Assembly: GCA_031772625.1 (NCBI GenBank)
Contig: CM062807.1
Coordinates: forward strand, 1,146,979,007-1,147,043,006
Direction: 5' to 3'
DNA length: 64,000 nucleotides
Origin: Pinus tabuliformis
Taxonomy: Eukaryota; Streptophyta; Pinopsida; Pinales; Pinaceae
Position numbers and translations under genes: made by a program. Each line of letters opens with the position of its first letter. The first letter of the stretch is position 1. Under the pieces are notes generated by a model. That model had not been told where the DNA came from. It made no database searches and was given only the letters and a program-made list of their open reading frames with translations. Positions 22,198-33,243 of this stretch are shown here, in pieces.

Positions 22198-22828
22198 TGA
22201 TCTGGATTTAAACAGGAACGCAACAAATTACAGAGATAACCATATACACAAAGATGCAGCGGAAATAATACTTCATTTCATTAATGGAAAATACTGAAAT
22301 ATGCTTACAACCAGAAATGGAAATAAACCAGCTAGGGCAATGGTAGCTTATCTCTGAGAAGAGATGTGATGGCTACATGCCTCTGAACTGTCTTACAATG
22401 AGGCTCGAAGGCCTATTTATTGTTGAGAAACAGTGGAAAAACCCTTAACATTCCAAAACCTAACCCTAGAATATGAAACGCCAAACTATGGGCCCCGTTT
22501 GGGGTAAGTTGGTACATCAACTTCCCGGGGTCGTAACTTTGGCATACGATCTCCGTTTGACGCATACAATAGCTCGTTAGAAAGATCTATCCGAGCACTA
22601 TCATTTTTGGAATGGGAAACATCGATCCATTCCATGGACCCATGTTGCCCTCGGATTCCCAAAAAAAACGTCGTTTAGGGCCTCAAAACGGCTCCGGAAG
22701 TTCAGGACCCGAAACACTGCTTAAAATAGTAAGTTGTGCTACAATTAAGGAAACTGAAAATGCTGAGAAGGACAATGGTGGGGGTCCAGGTGGACTTGGC
22801 AGGTGGCCACCAATATCCACCTGGATCA
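22198..22828 (-). repeat. 5' LTR of the - strand Ty3 element
   Basis: 631 bp pair of 16942-17572, followed on its right by the TCACC target duplication. Confidence 0.95.
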
Positions 22829-22833
22829 TCACC

Positions 22834-23769
22834 AGATGAGCTAATGTCAGACTTGTTAATTAGAGTGATAAGGTTCTATTTAAGGGTTATGGCCAGATTC
22901 CGGCTCACGAGATGAGCCAATGTCGGACTTGTTAAACGGAGTGATAAGGTTCTATTTAAGGGTTATGGTTAGTTATGCCGGAAAAAGCATCGGACGGTCG
23001 GGTCAACCCCAGACTGCCAGTCCCTTTAACATTTATTATTCTCGCCGAACTATTAATGTTATCCCACATGTATCGTGCCAAACAAATCACATATGATATA
23101 TATATCATATGCACATTAATACATAACAAGGAGCAAGGCGGAAGGGTCGGGCGGTGGTTTGAACCGCCGACCTTCCAAAACACTATATTAACAGCGCTTT
23201 AACACAAGTCCACTAGCCAACTTGCCATACAGTGGAGCTTGTAAAACAAGCCACCCATATTTTTGTATATGTTGATGCAGGTGTCGGATTAGGCCAAAAC
23301 CACCAGCGTGGATTCCAAGGTGGATTCCAGTTGCAGAGGTAGTATTTCACAGGAAAAAGCGGTTTTTCGCAGCAGTAAAGTGGTTTTGTCACAGGCATAG
23401 GTGGTTTTTGACTTTCCAGGGGTCTGGAGGCCATAATGGCCAAATATGGTCAAGTTTATACTCGTTTGACTCGAAATTTCAAGCTGTACGCAGTGGTGAG
23501 GTTCATTTTCTTATCTGAGACTCTGTTTTTGAGCTCTTGCCTGTAACAACATTCTTGAATACATAATAAAGAGGTCAACACTCGAAGTGAAAGGACTAGG
23601 AGACGTAGCCAAGAAGTCTGGTGAACTCCTTTATTAAATTTTGTTGTGTTTGAACTTGTTTTCAAATGGCTTAATTGTTTATGTTATTCACAATATTTTC
23701 GATCCATTGTATTAAGTAACATAAGTGAATTTACACATAGTCTATAATACCTTTTTCATCTATGGATCA
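22834..23769 (+). repeat. 3' LTR of the + strand Ty3 element, second part
   Basis: It resumes after the nested element and ends GGATCA at 23769, followed by AGATT. It opens with a tandem duplication of about 80 bp (units near 22834 and 22905, each with GATAAGGTTCTATTTAAG). At 23156-23221 it contains a - strand tRNA-like pair of boxes (GGTTCAAACC and GTTGGCTAGTGGACTTG) that the 5' LTR lacks. Confidence 0.9.
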
Positions 23770-23774
23770 AGATT

Positions 23775-24040
23775 AGATTCTAATCAATGGCTTAGATCAT
23801 TTTTCCTTCATCCTCGTCTTCTTCTAGAAGTTTCACCCCCATTTTGACTAATACCCTTTAATTATTTTAATTTCCTAAGTTTAGACTTAGGCACCCATTA
23901 AATATAGTTAATTATTTTAATAAAACGGTGTCCGAGTGGAATTTCCCAGAACAATTTCTGGGTATTCTGGAATACATGTTTCCAGGCCTGCCTGCAAAAT
24001 TTGAGGCTTAGAGCACATTCGATGCTACAATAAATCAACA
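23775..24040 (-). repeat. Copia 5' LTR, second part
   Basis: It matches 7208-7472 and begins right after the AGATT duplication. The end AAATCAACA gives TG...CA termini in the - orientation. Confidence 0.9.
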
Positions 24041-24045
24041 CGCCA

Positions 24046-24909
24046 CACACTTGAAAAATGTTTTAGGGTCCAAAGGATGTCTGCCACTGCACAAGGAGGA
24101 CTTATTTTGTTATCCTATCCCTTACAAATGGTCTACAAGCATTTTCGATCCACTTGGAGACCCATGAGGATGTCCTTGTGCCCCTCACACCCACTTGGGG
24201 GCACCAGAGGTATTTGCTTGGAAGACAAGGAGCCAACCCTTGTCCACTATGTTTGAGGTCCATTCTTACATCGTGGTACACTCAGGACTTCATTAGGCCT
24301 CCTCAAAGTCCCAATGATTCACTTTGTTCATCATTTGATGTTCTTGAGAGACTTCGTATTATGTTATTGAGATATTTGGTGGGCTTGTCACCAAAAGTAT
24401 TGTTGTTATGCACATTATTTTATTTTACGGGCTCATTAGGCCAATTTAGCTAAATCGAATTCATTAGAAAGTGTATAAATAGAAGTGAGATTCATTTTCA
24501 ACACCATCACTTGGATTGGGTTCTTATCTCTTGTGAGATTTTCACTATCCCTTTTGGAGGAGGATTTTGGATGTAATGGATGAATTTTAATGTTTGGATA
24601 TCTCTCTCGTTTCTTGGAGCTTCATTATTGGCATACTTTGGTGATTGAATATACTCTTTACACATATAAGTAATCTTTTCATGTCTATTCTTGTTATTTA
24701 ATACATTGATGTTGCTGGGAATTTTCAAAATACTAGACCTGATATTTACTGCTTTTCTTATGTGAAATTGTGGAAATTTAGTCTTTTGTAGCATTGCATC
24801 ATCTCATGTATCACATGTGAAAGGGTGGATGTTCCTAGACATTGTTTGTGTTGAGCGCATCTTAATAATTCATCAATTATTGAAAATTGAAGTATAAATT
24901 CTTCTAACA
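24046..24909 (+). repeat. Tat-like 3' LTR, second segment with promoter
   Basis: It continues the LTR interrupted at 6386. 24150-24220 matches the reverse complement of 44280-44350 in the solo LTR (GAGACCCATGAG, CTTGTGCCC, GGCACCA). A CCAAT box at 24441-24445 and TATAAATA at 24474-24481 mark a plausible + strand promoter. The right end, near CTTCTAACA, is estimated, because the matching 5' LTR is outside the window. Confidence 0.68.
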
Positions 24910-25734
24910 ACAGCTCTCATGCCCTAATTTCCATGCAGAGTTGTCTAGGAGGCTCCTTGATTGGGTGTAGTTCCTCCAAATCACAATTTCTTCGTGACTC
25001 CATCTTCCCAAAAGGATAAGGCACTTTCCTTCCATAGGTGATCATTTTCAAAGAGAATTCCTCTCACCTTCCCCTCTTTTTCTAGGTCTAATCCCCCATA
25101 GGTCACCTAGGGGATCACTGTTCTCACAATTTATCCATCAAAAGAATTTGATCTCTTTCCCCTAACTGTGATGATGTGTCCTCAAGAGGCCCTCCAAATT
25201 TCACGAGTTTTTGGCAGTGGGATCGTGAGATATTTCAAGCCTTATCTCAAAGATCAATTCTCGCCCTTGGTTTCCCATTGGCTAGTAACCTCATTGGGAT
25301 CATAGCACTAAATCATCAAAACAAGATTCTTTCTTTGATCCCCTTCCTTTCCCTAATTAGGTCAAGTACACCATTGGTTGATCAACTCCATATCCTTGAC
25401 CTAATTTTGGGTCCACTTGACCCTTTGTGGTCCTGTAACTTGTTGACTCCAATTCCACAAATATCACATAGAAGTCAAGCATCCACAAGGCCTTTTGTTG
25501 CCAAGGGCTACCCTGAGAAGACATACTCTCATAGTGTGTCCTCAAACGCCCTCTTAGCCCTTCCTAGAGAGCCCGTCACCTTGCTTCTCAAGCAAGCAAC
25601 CCATTTAGTTGAGTCTCTCTTGTGAATAGGCCTAGGAATCACCTTTTTTATCTTGTCGTTGAACTTATATTCTTGTGATTCCTCATACAACGAGACTCCT
25701 CCCATTGGTCAAATTTCGTAAAGAGAAAGGAGCC
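24910..25734. other. No identifiable gene
   Basis: I recognise no domain, LTR end or splice-supported exon. An open stretch of 149 codons at 25176-25625 has no motif I know and composition like its flanks, so it is not called. The region joins two element relics and is probably repeat-derived. Confidence 0.4.
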
Positions 25735-26760
25735 TTAGCTGAGGTGACAATGGGCTATCGCTCCATTGTTTCCCTTGCCTAGTAGTTTATCTATAGGAAC
25801 CCCTCCTAGGACCTCTGCTAGTTTGAGGAGTAACATGTCCAACACTCTGCCCAAACTTGGTCTTCGTTGGTAGCACATTTTATATTTAATAGTGCCATGC
25901 AAATACTCGAAAACCATCTTAATTTTTTCTAGTGCTCCTTCCCCAACTGCCTACTCAATACTCCAAGTGCATGTGCATTGTCTGATCTAGTACAAACCAT
26001 TGTATGCATCAAACTTCCAACTGCACTAGCATATGGAACATGGGACATGTCCCCTTTCTCTTCTCGTGTCTTGGGACATTGATCTGTAGAAAACTTTACA
26101 CCTATAAGAATAAGCACCTTTATCAATTTACATTCTTGCATATTAAACCTTTGCAATATCAACTCTACATGCTTCCTCTGACTTAACTAGAGTTTCTTGT
26201 TTGCTCAAACTCTTTTAATTTGCATGCCCAAGATAAAAAAAGCAACACCTAGATCCTTCATGTCAAATTTAGAGGACAATTGAGTTTTCACTTAGATGTT
26301 TTTCTTGTCATTTCCAACCAGCAACATATCATCCACATAGAAGACCAAATAAATAACACGATCACCAACTAGTTTGAAATAGACACAGTGATCTGCTTAG
26401 TTCCTTGTGAAGCCAAGTTCCTATATATAAGAATCAAATTTTGGATAACACATCCTTGGAGATTGTTTTAACCCATATAGGGACTTTTTTAGCCTACATA
26501 CTAGCTCTAGCTCTTTTTTTTCTTTCACAACAAATCCTTATGGCTACTTGATGTAGATTTCTTATTCTAGATCCCATGTAGGAATGTTGTCTTCACATCC
26601 ATCTATTCTACTTCAAGATCAAAAGAAACATGAATAAAATAAATCTAATAAAAGTTAGCTTGGAAACAGAAGAAAACATATCCTAAAAGTCAGTTTTCTC
26701 TACCTGAGAATAACCCTTTGCTGCTAATCGGGATTTCTATTTCTGCATTCAAATTTTTCT
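25735..26760 (-). pseudogene. Copia reverse transcriptase remnant
   Basis: Pieces on the - strand, in several frames and with many stops, show the Copia RT order: QMDVKTTFLHG, KSPYMG (from SLYGLKQ), then FYVDDML with the catalytic YVDD encoded by the reverse complement of 26328-26339. After that come FDMKDLG-like and VGSLMHTMVCTRSD segments, the last in an open stretch at 25929-26162. No LTR or primer site is attached. It is an old truncated relic ending where the Tat-like LTR begins at 26781. Confidence 0.8.
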
Positions 26761-26780
26761 TAAAACATCCATTTGCTTTA

Positions 26781-29700
26781 TGTTGCCTCAAAATCTAGCA
26801 GGTCTTATCAAGGAGATGCTCTACAAGGCAAGCACTAGACCCAGTGAGGACAATGAGGTAATGGCCCACTATCACCACAACCACTAACCCCTGCTCTTTA
26901 AGGACACATTAGGCTCTTAGAGGATGGCTCAACTTAGGTACAATGCTCAAGCAATGAAATAGGGCAACTCCTATCCCTTGTAAAAGCCTAATTAGGGCAC
27001 ACTAGGCCTAGGGTTTGAGTAGTATCATGCAAAATTGAATGCCTAAGGTCAAGGTACCAAGGAAAATATTTCTAACAATGAATATTAGCAACCTAAAGGC
27101 ATATGAAACCTTCAAGAAGTCCTCAAGTTGAAGCTTGACCAAACTAGGGTTTCTCCTAGGAAAAATAGCTAGGGCAAGAGAAATCAAGTTGAAAAATGGA
27201 TGAATTAACCACCATGGAGGTTGGTTTTGAGGCAACCAATTGTACCCTTGATGTTGAATCCTTCCAAACCCACAAATTCCTCTCCTATACAATTTCGCTC
27301 GAAGCCCTAATTGAGTCGCTTATCCTTAAGAGGGTTGACTTTAAAGAAAATAGAGAGAGTGGAATTCATTTTATGGACAAGAAAATGTTTGATCACCAAA
27401 TTGACAAGGCTAGAGCCTAGTTCTTGGGTGGATGGAGTCTATGGATGAGGCATTGGCCCACTGTCACCATAACCACTACCCCCTGCACTTTATGGACTTT
27501 CACCAATGGGAGGCTTCTCGGTATATAGGTCACGTATGAGAGATATTTTGAGCTTATATAGTTAAGGTGACACATCAGTCTCTTAGAGGATGGCTCAACT
27601 TAGTTAGAAGGTTCAAGCAATGAAAATAGGGCAATTCACATCCCTTATAGAAGTCTAATGAGGGAAAACTAGGCTTAGGGCTTGAGTAATATCATAAAAA
27701 ATTGAATGCCTAAGGTCAAGGTGCCAAGGAAAATGTTTCCAACAATGAATATTAGCAAGCCAGAGGCATATGAAACCTTCAAGAAATCCTTGAGTTGAAG
27801 CTTGATCAAACTAGGGTTTCTCTGAGGGAAAAATAGCTAGGAAAAAGAAATCAAGGTGAAAAATGGATGCATTAGTCATGAAGGAGGTTGGTTTTTAAGA
27901 AACCAATTGTACCCTTGATGTTGAATCCTTCCAAACCCATAGATTCCTTTCCTAGGCAATTTCGCCCCAAGCCCTGATTGAGTTGCTTATCCTTAAGAGG
28001 GTTGAATTTAGAGAAAAGATAGAGAGCGAAATTCAATTTATGGATAACAAATGGTTTGATCACCAAATTGAAAAGGCTAGTGCCTAGTCCTTGGGTGGAT
28101 GGAGTCTATGGATGTTAAATATTACCTAAATATTGCAAATGACTAAGGATGTTTTTATGCCCTAGCACAAAACCTTAACTATTATCTTTGTGAGGAATTA
28201 AAGGCACTTGGGAGAGCTATGACAATAGTTCATGAAGGGGATTACTATTCACATTCCATATATGAGTAATGCATACAATGAGGATATCTAGATTCTATAC
28301 AATTTATCTTCAATAATCAATGGTGTAATAGAAAAACCCTAGATAGCCAATTCATTCCATACATTAGACATTAAATAAAAAATTCTTCAATATCAAAGCT
28401 CACTTACAAGATCAAATGCTTGTATAATCCAATTTTTGATCCAAGATAACTTCTCCAGAGATAAGAAAGTAGCTCGAATATGCAAAGTACTTTATAGATC
28501 TTGTCTCTCCAAAGATACAAGAGGCCAAAAATCTCCTAAGGAGGGCCGAAATAGTCAAAGTGATTATGATTCAAATGACATGATCCTCTACTTATTTATA
28601 TGAGGAGGATGGACTCTAATATTAGCCTAGAGCCCCTAGATACAATTTTAATCACTAAAGATACTTGGGTTACAATTCAACCCACTAGCGTTCATCATAA
28701 ATTCTCAAACAAGTTCACACGTGTGAGATGCTAGGCTTCTAAGGCTGACATCATGCATAAAATGGCCTCGAAATGCCATGTCCAAGAGTTGGGAGGTATC
28801 AAATGTGATGTAGAAGTATGTAAAAATCATGATTTTAGGGTTGGACCTCAAATCCATTTCAATGACTCCCTGTGGTCCCAAAATCGGGTTGGGACAACAT
28901 AAAGTAGTCTCTATGGGTCTCCCACTACTCAAAGTGTCCATCGTTGCTTCAATGTTGAGGGCTTTCCAGGTTAAGCTAGCCTTCCCTAGTCTTTGAAGGC
29001 GAGCCATCATCATTTGGGCCTTGGATCAGTTGTCATTCATCAATTGGTCGTAAGGTTGACCTAGGGAAATGCTGGGTTCAAGTGTGTCATCTTGAAGAAT
29101 CATCAAATCCAGGGAAAAGTGGTACAACGTCCTAGGTGCACGGAGTTCCATAATACATTTATGATATGTTGCAATTGCTAGGAGGCCCAAGAGTCTTAGC
29201 TCTTCACTTGATAGTGCCAATATACTTCTCTAATGGCCTAGGTACTTGTGGATGAGGTACCTAGGACATGCGTTGCTGAACCAGCTAACAATCACAACAC
29301 AAATTCTAGTGAAAGCAATCGGTCATTAGGGACAAAAATCATTATTGCATCTAAGTGAATCAAGCTTGAGTATCATGGGCGATTCAATACTTCATATAAG
29401 GATCCCCTTCCAAAATCAGGGCCTTGAACTTGCGCTGGTGTTTCCTCTTGAGGTAGGAGTAGTTAAAGGAAAAACCTATTAGGTGTTTCTAGCCCCTAAG
29501 GGGAAGTAACATTTCCTCATTCCACTTTTCAATGGATAGGTGTTAGTGAATGATAATGATGATAACGAAGGGGAGAAGACTTCATGGCCAAGTGTCATGG
29601 TTGAAGGGATCAACTAATGAGGGGGTATCTACATCCTGAGTATATAGATGTGAGGAGGAACCATTCATGGATGCATGAGTTACCAACTTGGCCTTTGTTT

Positions 29701-30467
29701 TTAGCTCAAGGGTTAGAGCTTGATTTAAATGATATGGTGGTTGAATTGCCCCTTATTGATGAATCATTTCATTGCTCATCGAGGTTGGGACATGCAAGGG
29801 TTCCTCTTTTTTAATGTAATAGAGCAACATGTGCTCAAGAACTGGGTGATGGCCATAATGAGTGAGGTAGAGCTCATGTCCCAGCCATATTTTGCATTTT
29901 GATCTTCTTTCTTTTGTTTTGTCATGGCCATGATATGCTTTTATTGTTTCTTCCAGCTGCATCAACCTCATAGAGAAACGTTTCCAAGCCCTACCCAAGT
30001 ATGTGGATGTATGGGTGCCAAATCCCAAAGAACCAATGGCCAGTTGAACCCAAACAATGGAAGTGAGATCAGGCCTTTTAGCGTATGGTGGAAAGTGTTA
30101 AGTATGACATAGGGATACATGGAATTAGGCTATCTCAATCAGGGCTTCCCAAGTAGTGCCCCTCTTATACCTATTGGACCATTAGGGGAGGTCCCTCTAG
30201 AATAGGATCGAATGCCCAAAAATAAAGGAGCATAAGCACCAGATTCCAAAATGATCAAAGTACCTTTTGAGTAGAAGCCCACCTTTGTCCATGTGCTCAT
30301 GCATGATGGGTGTGAAGCATATGGTTGATGCAAATGGCAAAGATATAATGACATATCATTAGCTTGTGGTAGATGTCACGGGTTGTTGGCTATGTGGTTG
30401 ATTGGTTGGTTGTCAAGATTAGGAGAAAAGTTTTCTCCCATAGGGTTTCTCATTTTGGTGGGTAACA
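26781..30467 (-). repeat. Tat-like 3' LTR, enlarged by internal duplication
   Basis: 3,687 bp. The outer part (29230-30467) matches the solo LTR 44268-45992 and the reverse complement of 4822-6386. A TATAAATA box lies on the - strand at 28593-28600. About 0.6 kb near the right-hand (R/U5) side is present twice in tandem, around 26857-27445 and 27446-28113, which accounts for its length compared with 33244-34352. Confidence 0.78.
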
Positions 30468-30795
30468 TCTAGCTCCAAATCGGGGACATGAACTCATTGT
30501 ACAATGCATGATCCATATGCTTGAACAAGGAGTTCATGAGAATTCCAACAATCCATGGGCTTGCGAACTTGTGACCGACACATTGCATGTGCACTGGGTA
30601 TAGGGTATCACCCATGTTTTATATGCAGATAATAAATCTTTACAGAAAGTAAAGTCTATTCTAAATGAAATCCATTCTAGCATGAAACATGATATGAATG
30701 ATGAAAGAATGGTCATACAATATGCAATGCAGCTAAACTACTATGCATGGTTAATGTATGTCAATTTCCATCAAAGAAACTATGGCAACTCCCTT

Positions 30796-31100
30796 TCACC
30801 GGAGAAGTAAAAGTTCACCATCAAGTTTAGCAATGCAGAAGTATCCCGCACCTACTTTCCCATGGATCCTAACAAGGATAAGGTCTTTATCAACCAAAAC
30901 GAGATCACCTACTTGGTATTCTCTCTTTGGTTCTTGGAACCATTGCTTCTTAGGAATGGTCAGCCTTGAGTTTGACTTCTTGACTTGGTAGACCTCTTGA
31001 GAAGCATAAGGCTTAGACAGTTGTGAGTGTTCACAGGGATGTTTTTTATTCACGACTTTAAAGGTTTTGATAATATCAACATGATCATTATGGTTAGGTA
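30796..31100 (-). pseudogene. Integrase C-terminal fragment
   Basis: An open piece (30796-31053) reads SQEVYQVKKSNSRL then REYQVGDLVLVDKDLI and IHGKVGAGYF. The K-x-Y-x-V-GDLVLV and HGK-x pattern matches the region after the core in Tat-group integrases. It follows protease directly, showing the internal deletion. It ends near where the 3' UTR homologous to 4490-4821 starts. Confidence 0.6.
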
Positions 31101-31760
31101 ATCGATGTCTTCTACGTGATCAAGTAACTAGGATTCCCTATAGAGGACAAACAGTGTACCATCATACTCAGGAATGGTGGCAAATGATAGATCCATTTGC
31201 GATTGTTCACCTATTGAAGTAGACCATTTTCTTGGTAATAGCATACCCTAGGCAGCAGGCACATCAATTAATATAATATCCATTAACATAGCAATGTCTT
31301 TGTTAGCTGCTAGAGATGCCTTCACATCTTTAATAATACCACGCACAAGGATATCCTTGGAATCAAAAGAACATACATTCTTATATGGTATAGTGATGTT
31401 CATTTATAATTGATGCTTGACCTTCAATGGCATGACATCAGCAAAAGCACTTGAATCAAGCATGTAATTGTGAAGGATGGGGTTATTAATCACTAGGGAC
31501 AACAAGAAAGCTTCATGACCCGCATTTTTCTTGTCAAAGCACATATTCTACAAAATAACAGGAGGATCACCGGGCTCATCTTCAAAGCCCAAAGCCTTCT
31601 TAATTTGATTCCTTTGGGGAGGAAGCTTAGCCATCTCTATAAGGGGTACTTGCACATTTTCCTTGGCCAAAAAATTACCCATGTCAATATCCAAAGAAAT
31701 ATCATTATTCTTGAGTTTTGATTTGGGTTTATTTTGAGGTGGCACTTGGGAATTTTCCCT
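31101..31760 (-). pseudogene. Tat-like protease, altered active site
   Basis: On the - strand, LPPQRNQIKKALGFEDEPGD precedes the protease fold: YMLDSSAFADVMPLKV (active site D-S-S instead of D-S/T-G), then NVCSFDSKDILVRG, MDIILIDVPAA and GMLLPRKWSTS. Stops at roughly 31550, 31404 and 31248 interrupt it. The succession matches the protease of Tat-group Ty3 elements, where VMPLKV and DVP-x-WGMLLSRKW are typical. Confidence 0.75.
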
Positions 31761-32039
31761 CCCTTGGGATGGATTTCTAGAGCTAGAGATGCTCAGGCTT
31801 GGTCATCATTCCTTCTAGAATATTGAAGACCCTTAAATTTTCCACCATTTTCAGCAGCTAGCATAGGTTCAACTTGATTACTATTACTAGTATTTTGGAT
31901 TTAACTAGGCTTTGGGTGGAGGTAGGTATCCCCAAGCAAGATATTGAAGGAAAAACTATCATTAACTATATTCAAGTGTTCTAGATTTTCTTCGTCCTCT
32001 TCTTGAATATAAGGACTATCTTCCTCACAGTGGGGTCCA

Positions 32040-33200
32040 TCATAAGATTGACACCAAGGGGACCTCTTCTTGCCTCACTAGGTTGGTAGGGGTCACAATG
32101 TTAGGAACAATTTGTTGAGTTGCATGGTCTCCTTCAATAGTCTTTCTAGTAAAGGGCTTGTCATTATTGAATTGATTTTTAGGAGGAAAATTAGGCCTAG
32201 ATCCCCTCTCCCTCTCTATCATGGACATTTTGTTCATTAGAGTCTTTTGACCTTGAATGATTTCATTAGTAAACTTGTCAAACTTTTGGAAAAAGGCTTG
32301 CATAATCGAATCAACTTGAAAGCTAGGCATTGCCTTAAAATCCATCCTAACCCTAGATAATTGAATAGATTGATCCTAGAAACATTCGATTTTTGATCAA
32401 TCTTAGAACAATCTTCTTAGTCTCTACTTGGTTATTGGGGTTCTTATCTCTAAGGGCATAAATTAAATGTCCATGGAGTGCTCTAATATATCTATCTGGG
32501 ACAACAACCTCAGAGGTTTTAAATCTATCAGGGACCTCTCTAAGCAGGTTATCAAACCTTTTAGTGAATTCCTTCATGGTGTCCTTTTTAGTTTTTGTAG
32601 CTACAAGGAATCTCTCAAGGAGATAACCTCCATCCAGTGTTGTAGCCCATCTCTTCTTGAACGCCTCATGAAATGTATCCCAATCAAGAATGCTTTCTTG
32701 TGGCAAGCTTAGATACCAGTTTTTGGCATTTCCACTAAGTGAGAGGGAAAACAACATAATGACAATATCTTTTTGCATTATAAGTTTAGCAGTCACTGCC
32801 CAATAGAAATCATGTATATGTTTTTCAAAAGTGATAGCATCAGTGCCATTGAATCTAGGTATCCATCATGATACCTATTAGGTAAAGGATGAGGAGCATC
32901 AAGGTGGCCACTCAAATACAAAGGCTTGAAGGAAGAAATACTTTAGGTTTGATCCATTGTTATGGTAGGGGTAGTATTATTAGGAAAGAGTTGAGTAACC
33001 ATTAGACTATTGAGATCAATGGAAGAGGTAGAAGCCTTAGTAGTCTTCTTGGTAGTTTTTCTCTTTCATGGAGTTATGGTCATATCTGAATAACTACTAG
33101 GGGAATGAGTATGACTTGATTGAGGAGTCACCATAAGAGGATCTATCTTTTCGTTTGAGATTTTCCTCTTCAAAGGGATGAAGCTTAAATCTTCAGATTA
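32040..33200 (-). pseudogene. Tat-like gag
   Basis: The best stretch (32353-32796, 147 codons) reads MLFSLSLSGNAKNWYLSLPQ, DWDTFHEAFKKRWA, and TKKDTMKEFTKRFDNLL. This is the retrotransposon Gag capsid pattern L-G-A-x-W-Y then F-x-x-F-x-x-RW. A second stretch (32040-32345) gives the downstream linker (SIMQAFFQKFDKFTNEII). There are stops between them. There is no zinc knuckle, which is normal for several Tat-group Gags. Confidence 0.82.
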
Positions 33201-33225
33201 CAAGGAGGTTGACTGAATTCCTCCC

Positions 33226-33243
33226 TAGTAATAGTGCCAGAAA
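33226..33243 (-). promoter_or_regulatory. Decayed primer-binding site of Tat/Athila type
   Basis: Immediately inside the LTR the - strand reads TTTCTGGCACTATTACTA. This resembles the TGGCGCCGTTGCCGGGGA motif that follows 5' LTRs of Tat/Athila elements, with several substitutions. It is not an iMet site. Confidence 0.6.

Larger units (their letters stand above)
16942..22828 (-). mobile_element. Nearly complete - strand Ty3/gypsy (chromovirus-type) element
   Basis: Two 631-bp LTRs (16942-17572 and 22198-22828) begin TGATC and end GATCA, flanked by TCACC at 16937-16941 and 22829-22833. The primer site on the - strand adjoins 22198 and the polypurine tract adjoins 17572. By my hand count the LTRs differ at about 21 positions, roughly 3.3 percent. 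It is the youngest of the three nested insertions by position. Gag-pol is one long frame with one gag stop, one frameshift, one pol stop and tail stops. Confidence 0.96.
10294..23769 (+). mobile_element. Ty3/gypsy element nested in the Copia LTR
   Basis: It begins TGATCC and ends GGATCA, flanked by AGATT on both sides. It contains 5' LTR, iMet-type primer site, gag, protease, RT, RNase H, integrase with a chromodomain-like tail, polypurine tract and 3' LTR, all on the + strand. The 3' LTR is interrupted by the - strand element 16942-22828. The coding region carries stops and frameshifts, so it is inactive. The RT, integrase and tail place it among plant chromovirus-type Ty3 elements. Confidence 0.93.
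6387..24040 (-). mobile_element. Gag-only Copia LTR element hosting two nested Ty3 elements
   Basis: The LTRs begin TGTGAAAATTTGGAAG at 6387 and 9415. A perfect iMet primer-binding site on the - strand abuts the 9415 LTR, so the element reads right to left and the 5' LTR is the right one. Flanks CACCA (6382-6386) and CGCCA (24041-24045) match at 4 of 5 bases as a target duplication. The sequence outside continues as one Tat-like LTR on both sides. The internal region is only about 1.9 kb with gag and no polymerase, so it needed a helper. The right LTR is split by 10294-23769. Confidence 0.85.

Noticed and set aside
25176..25625. Open stretch of 149 codons on the + strand
   Set aside because: No recognisable domain, no splice or LTR context, and a similar amount of open reading exists on the other strand.
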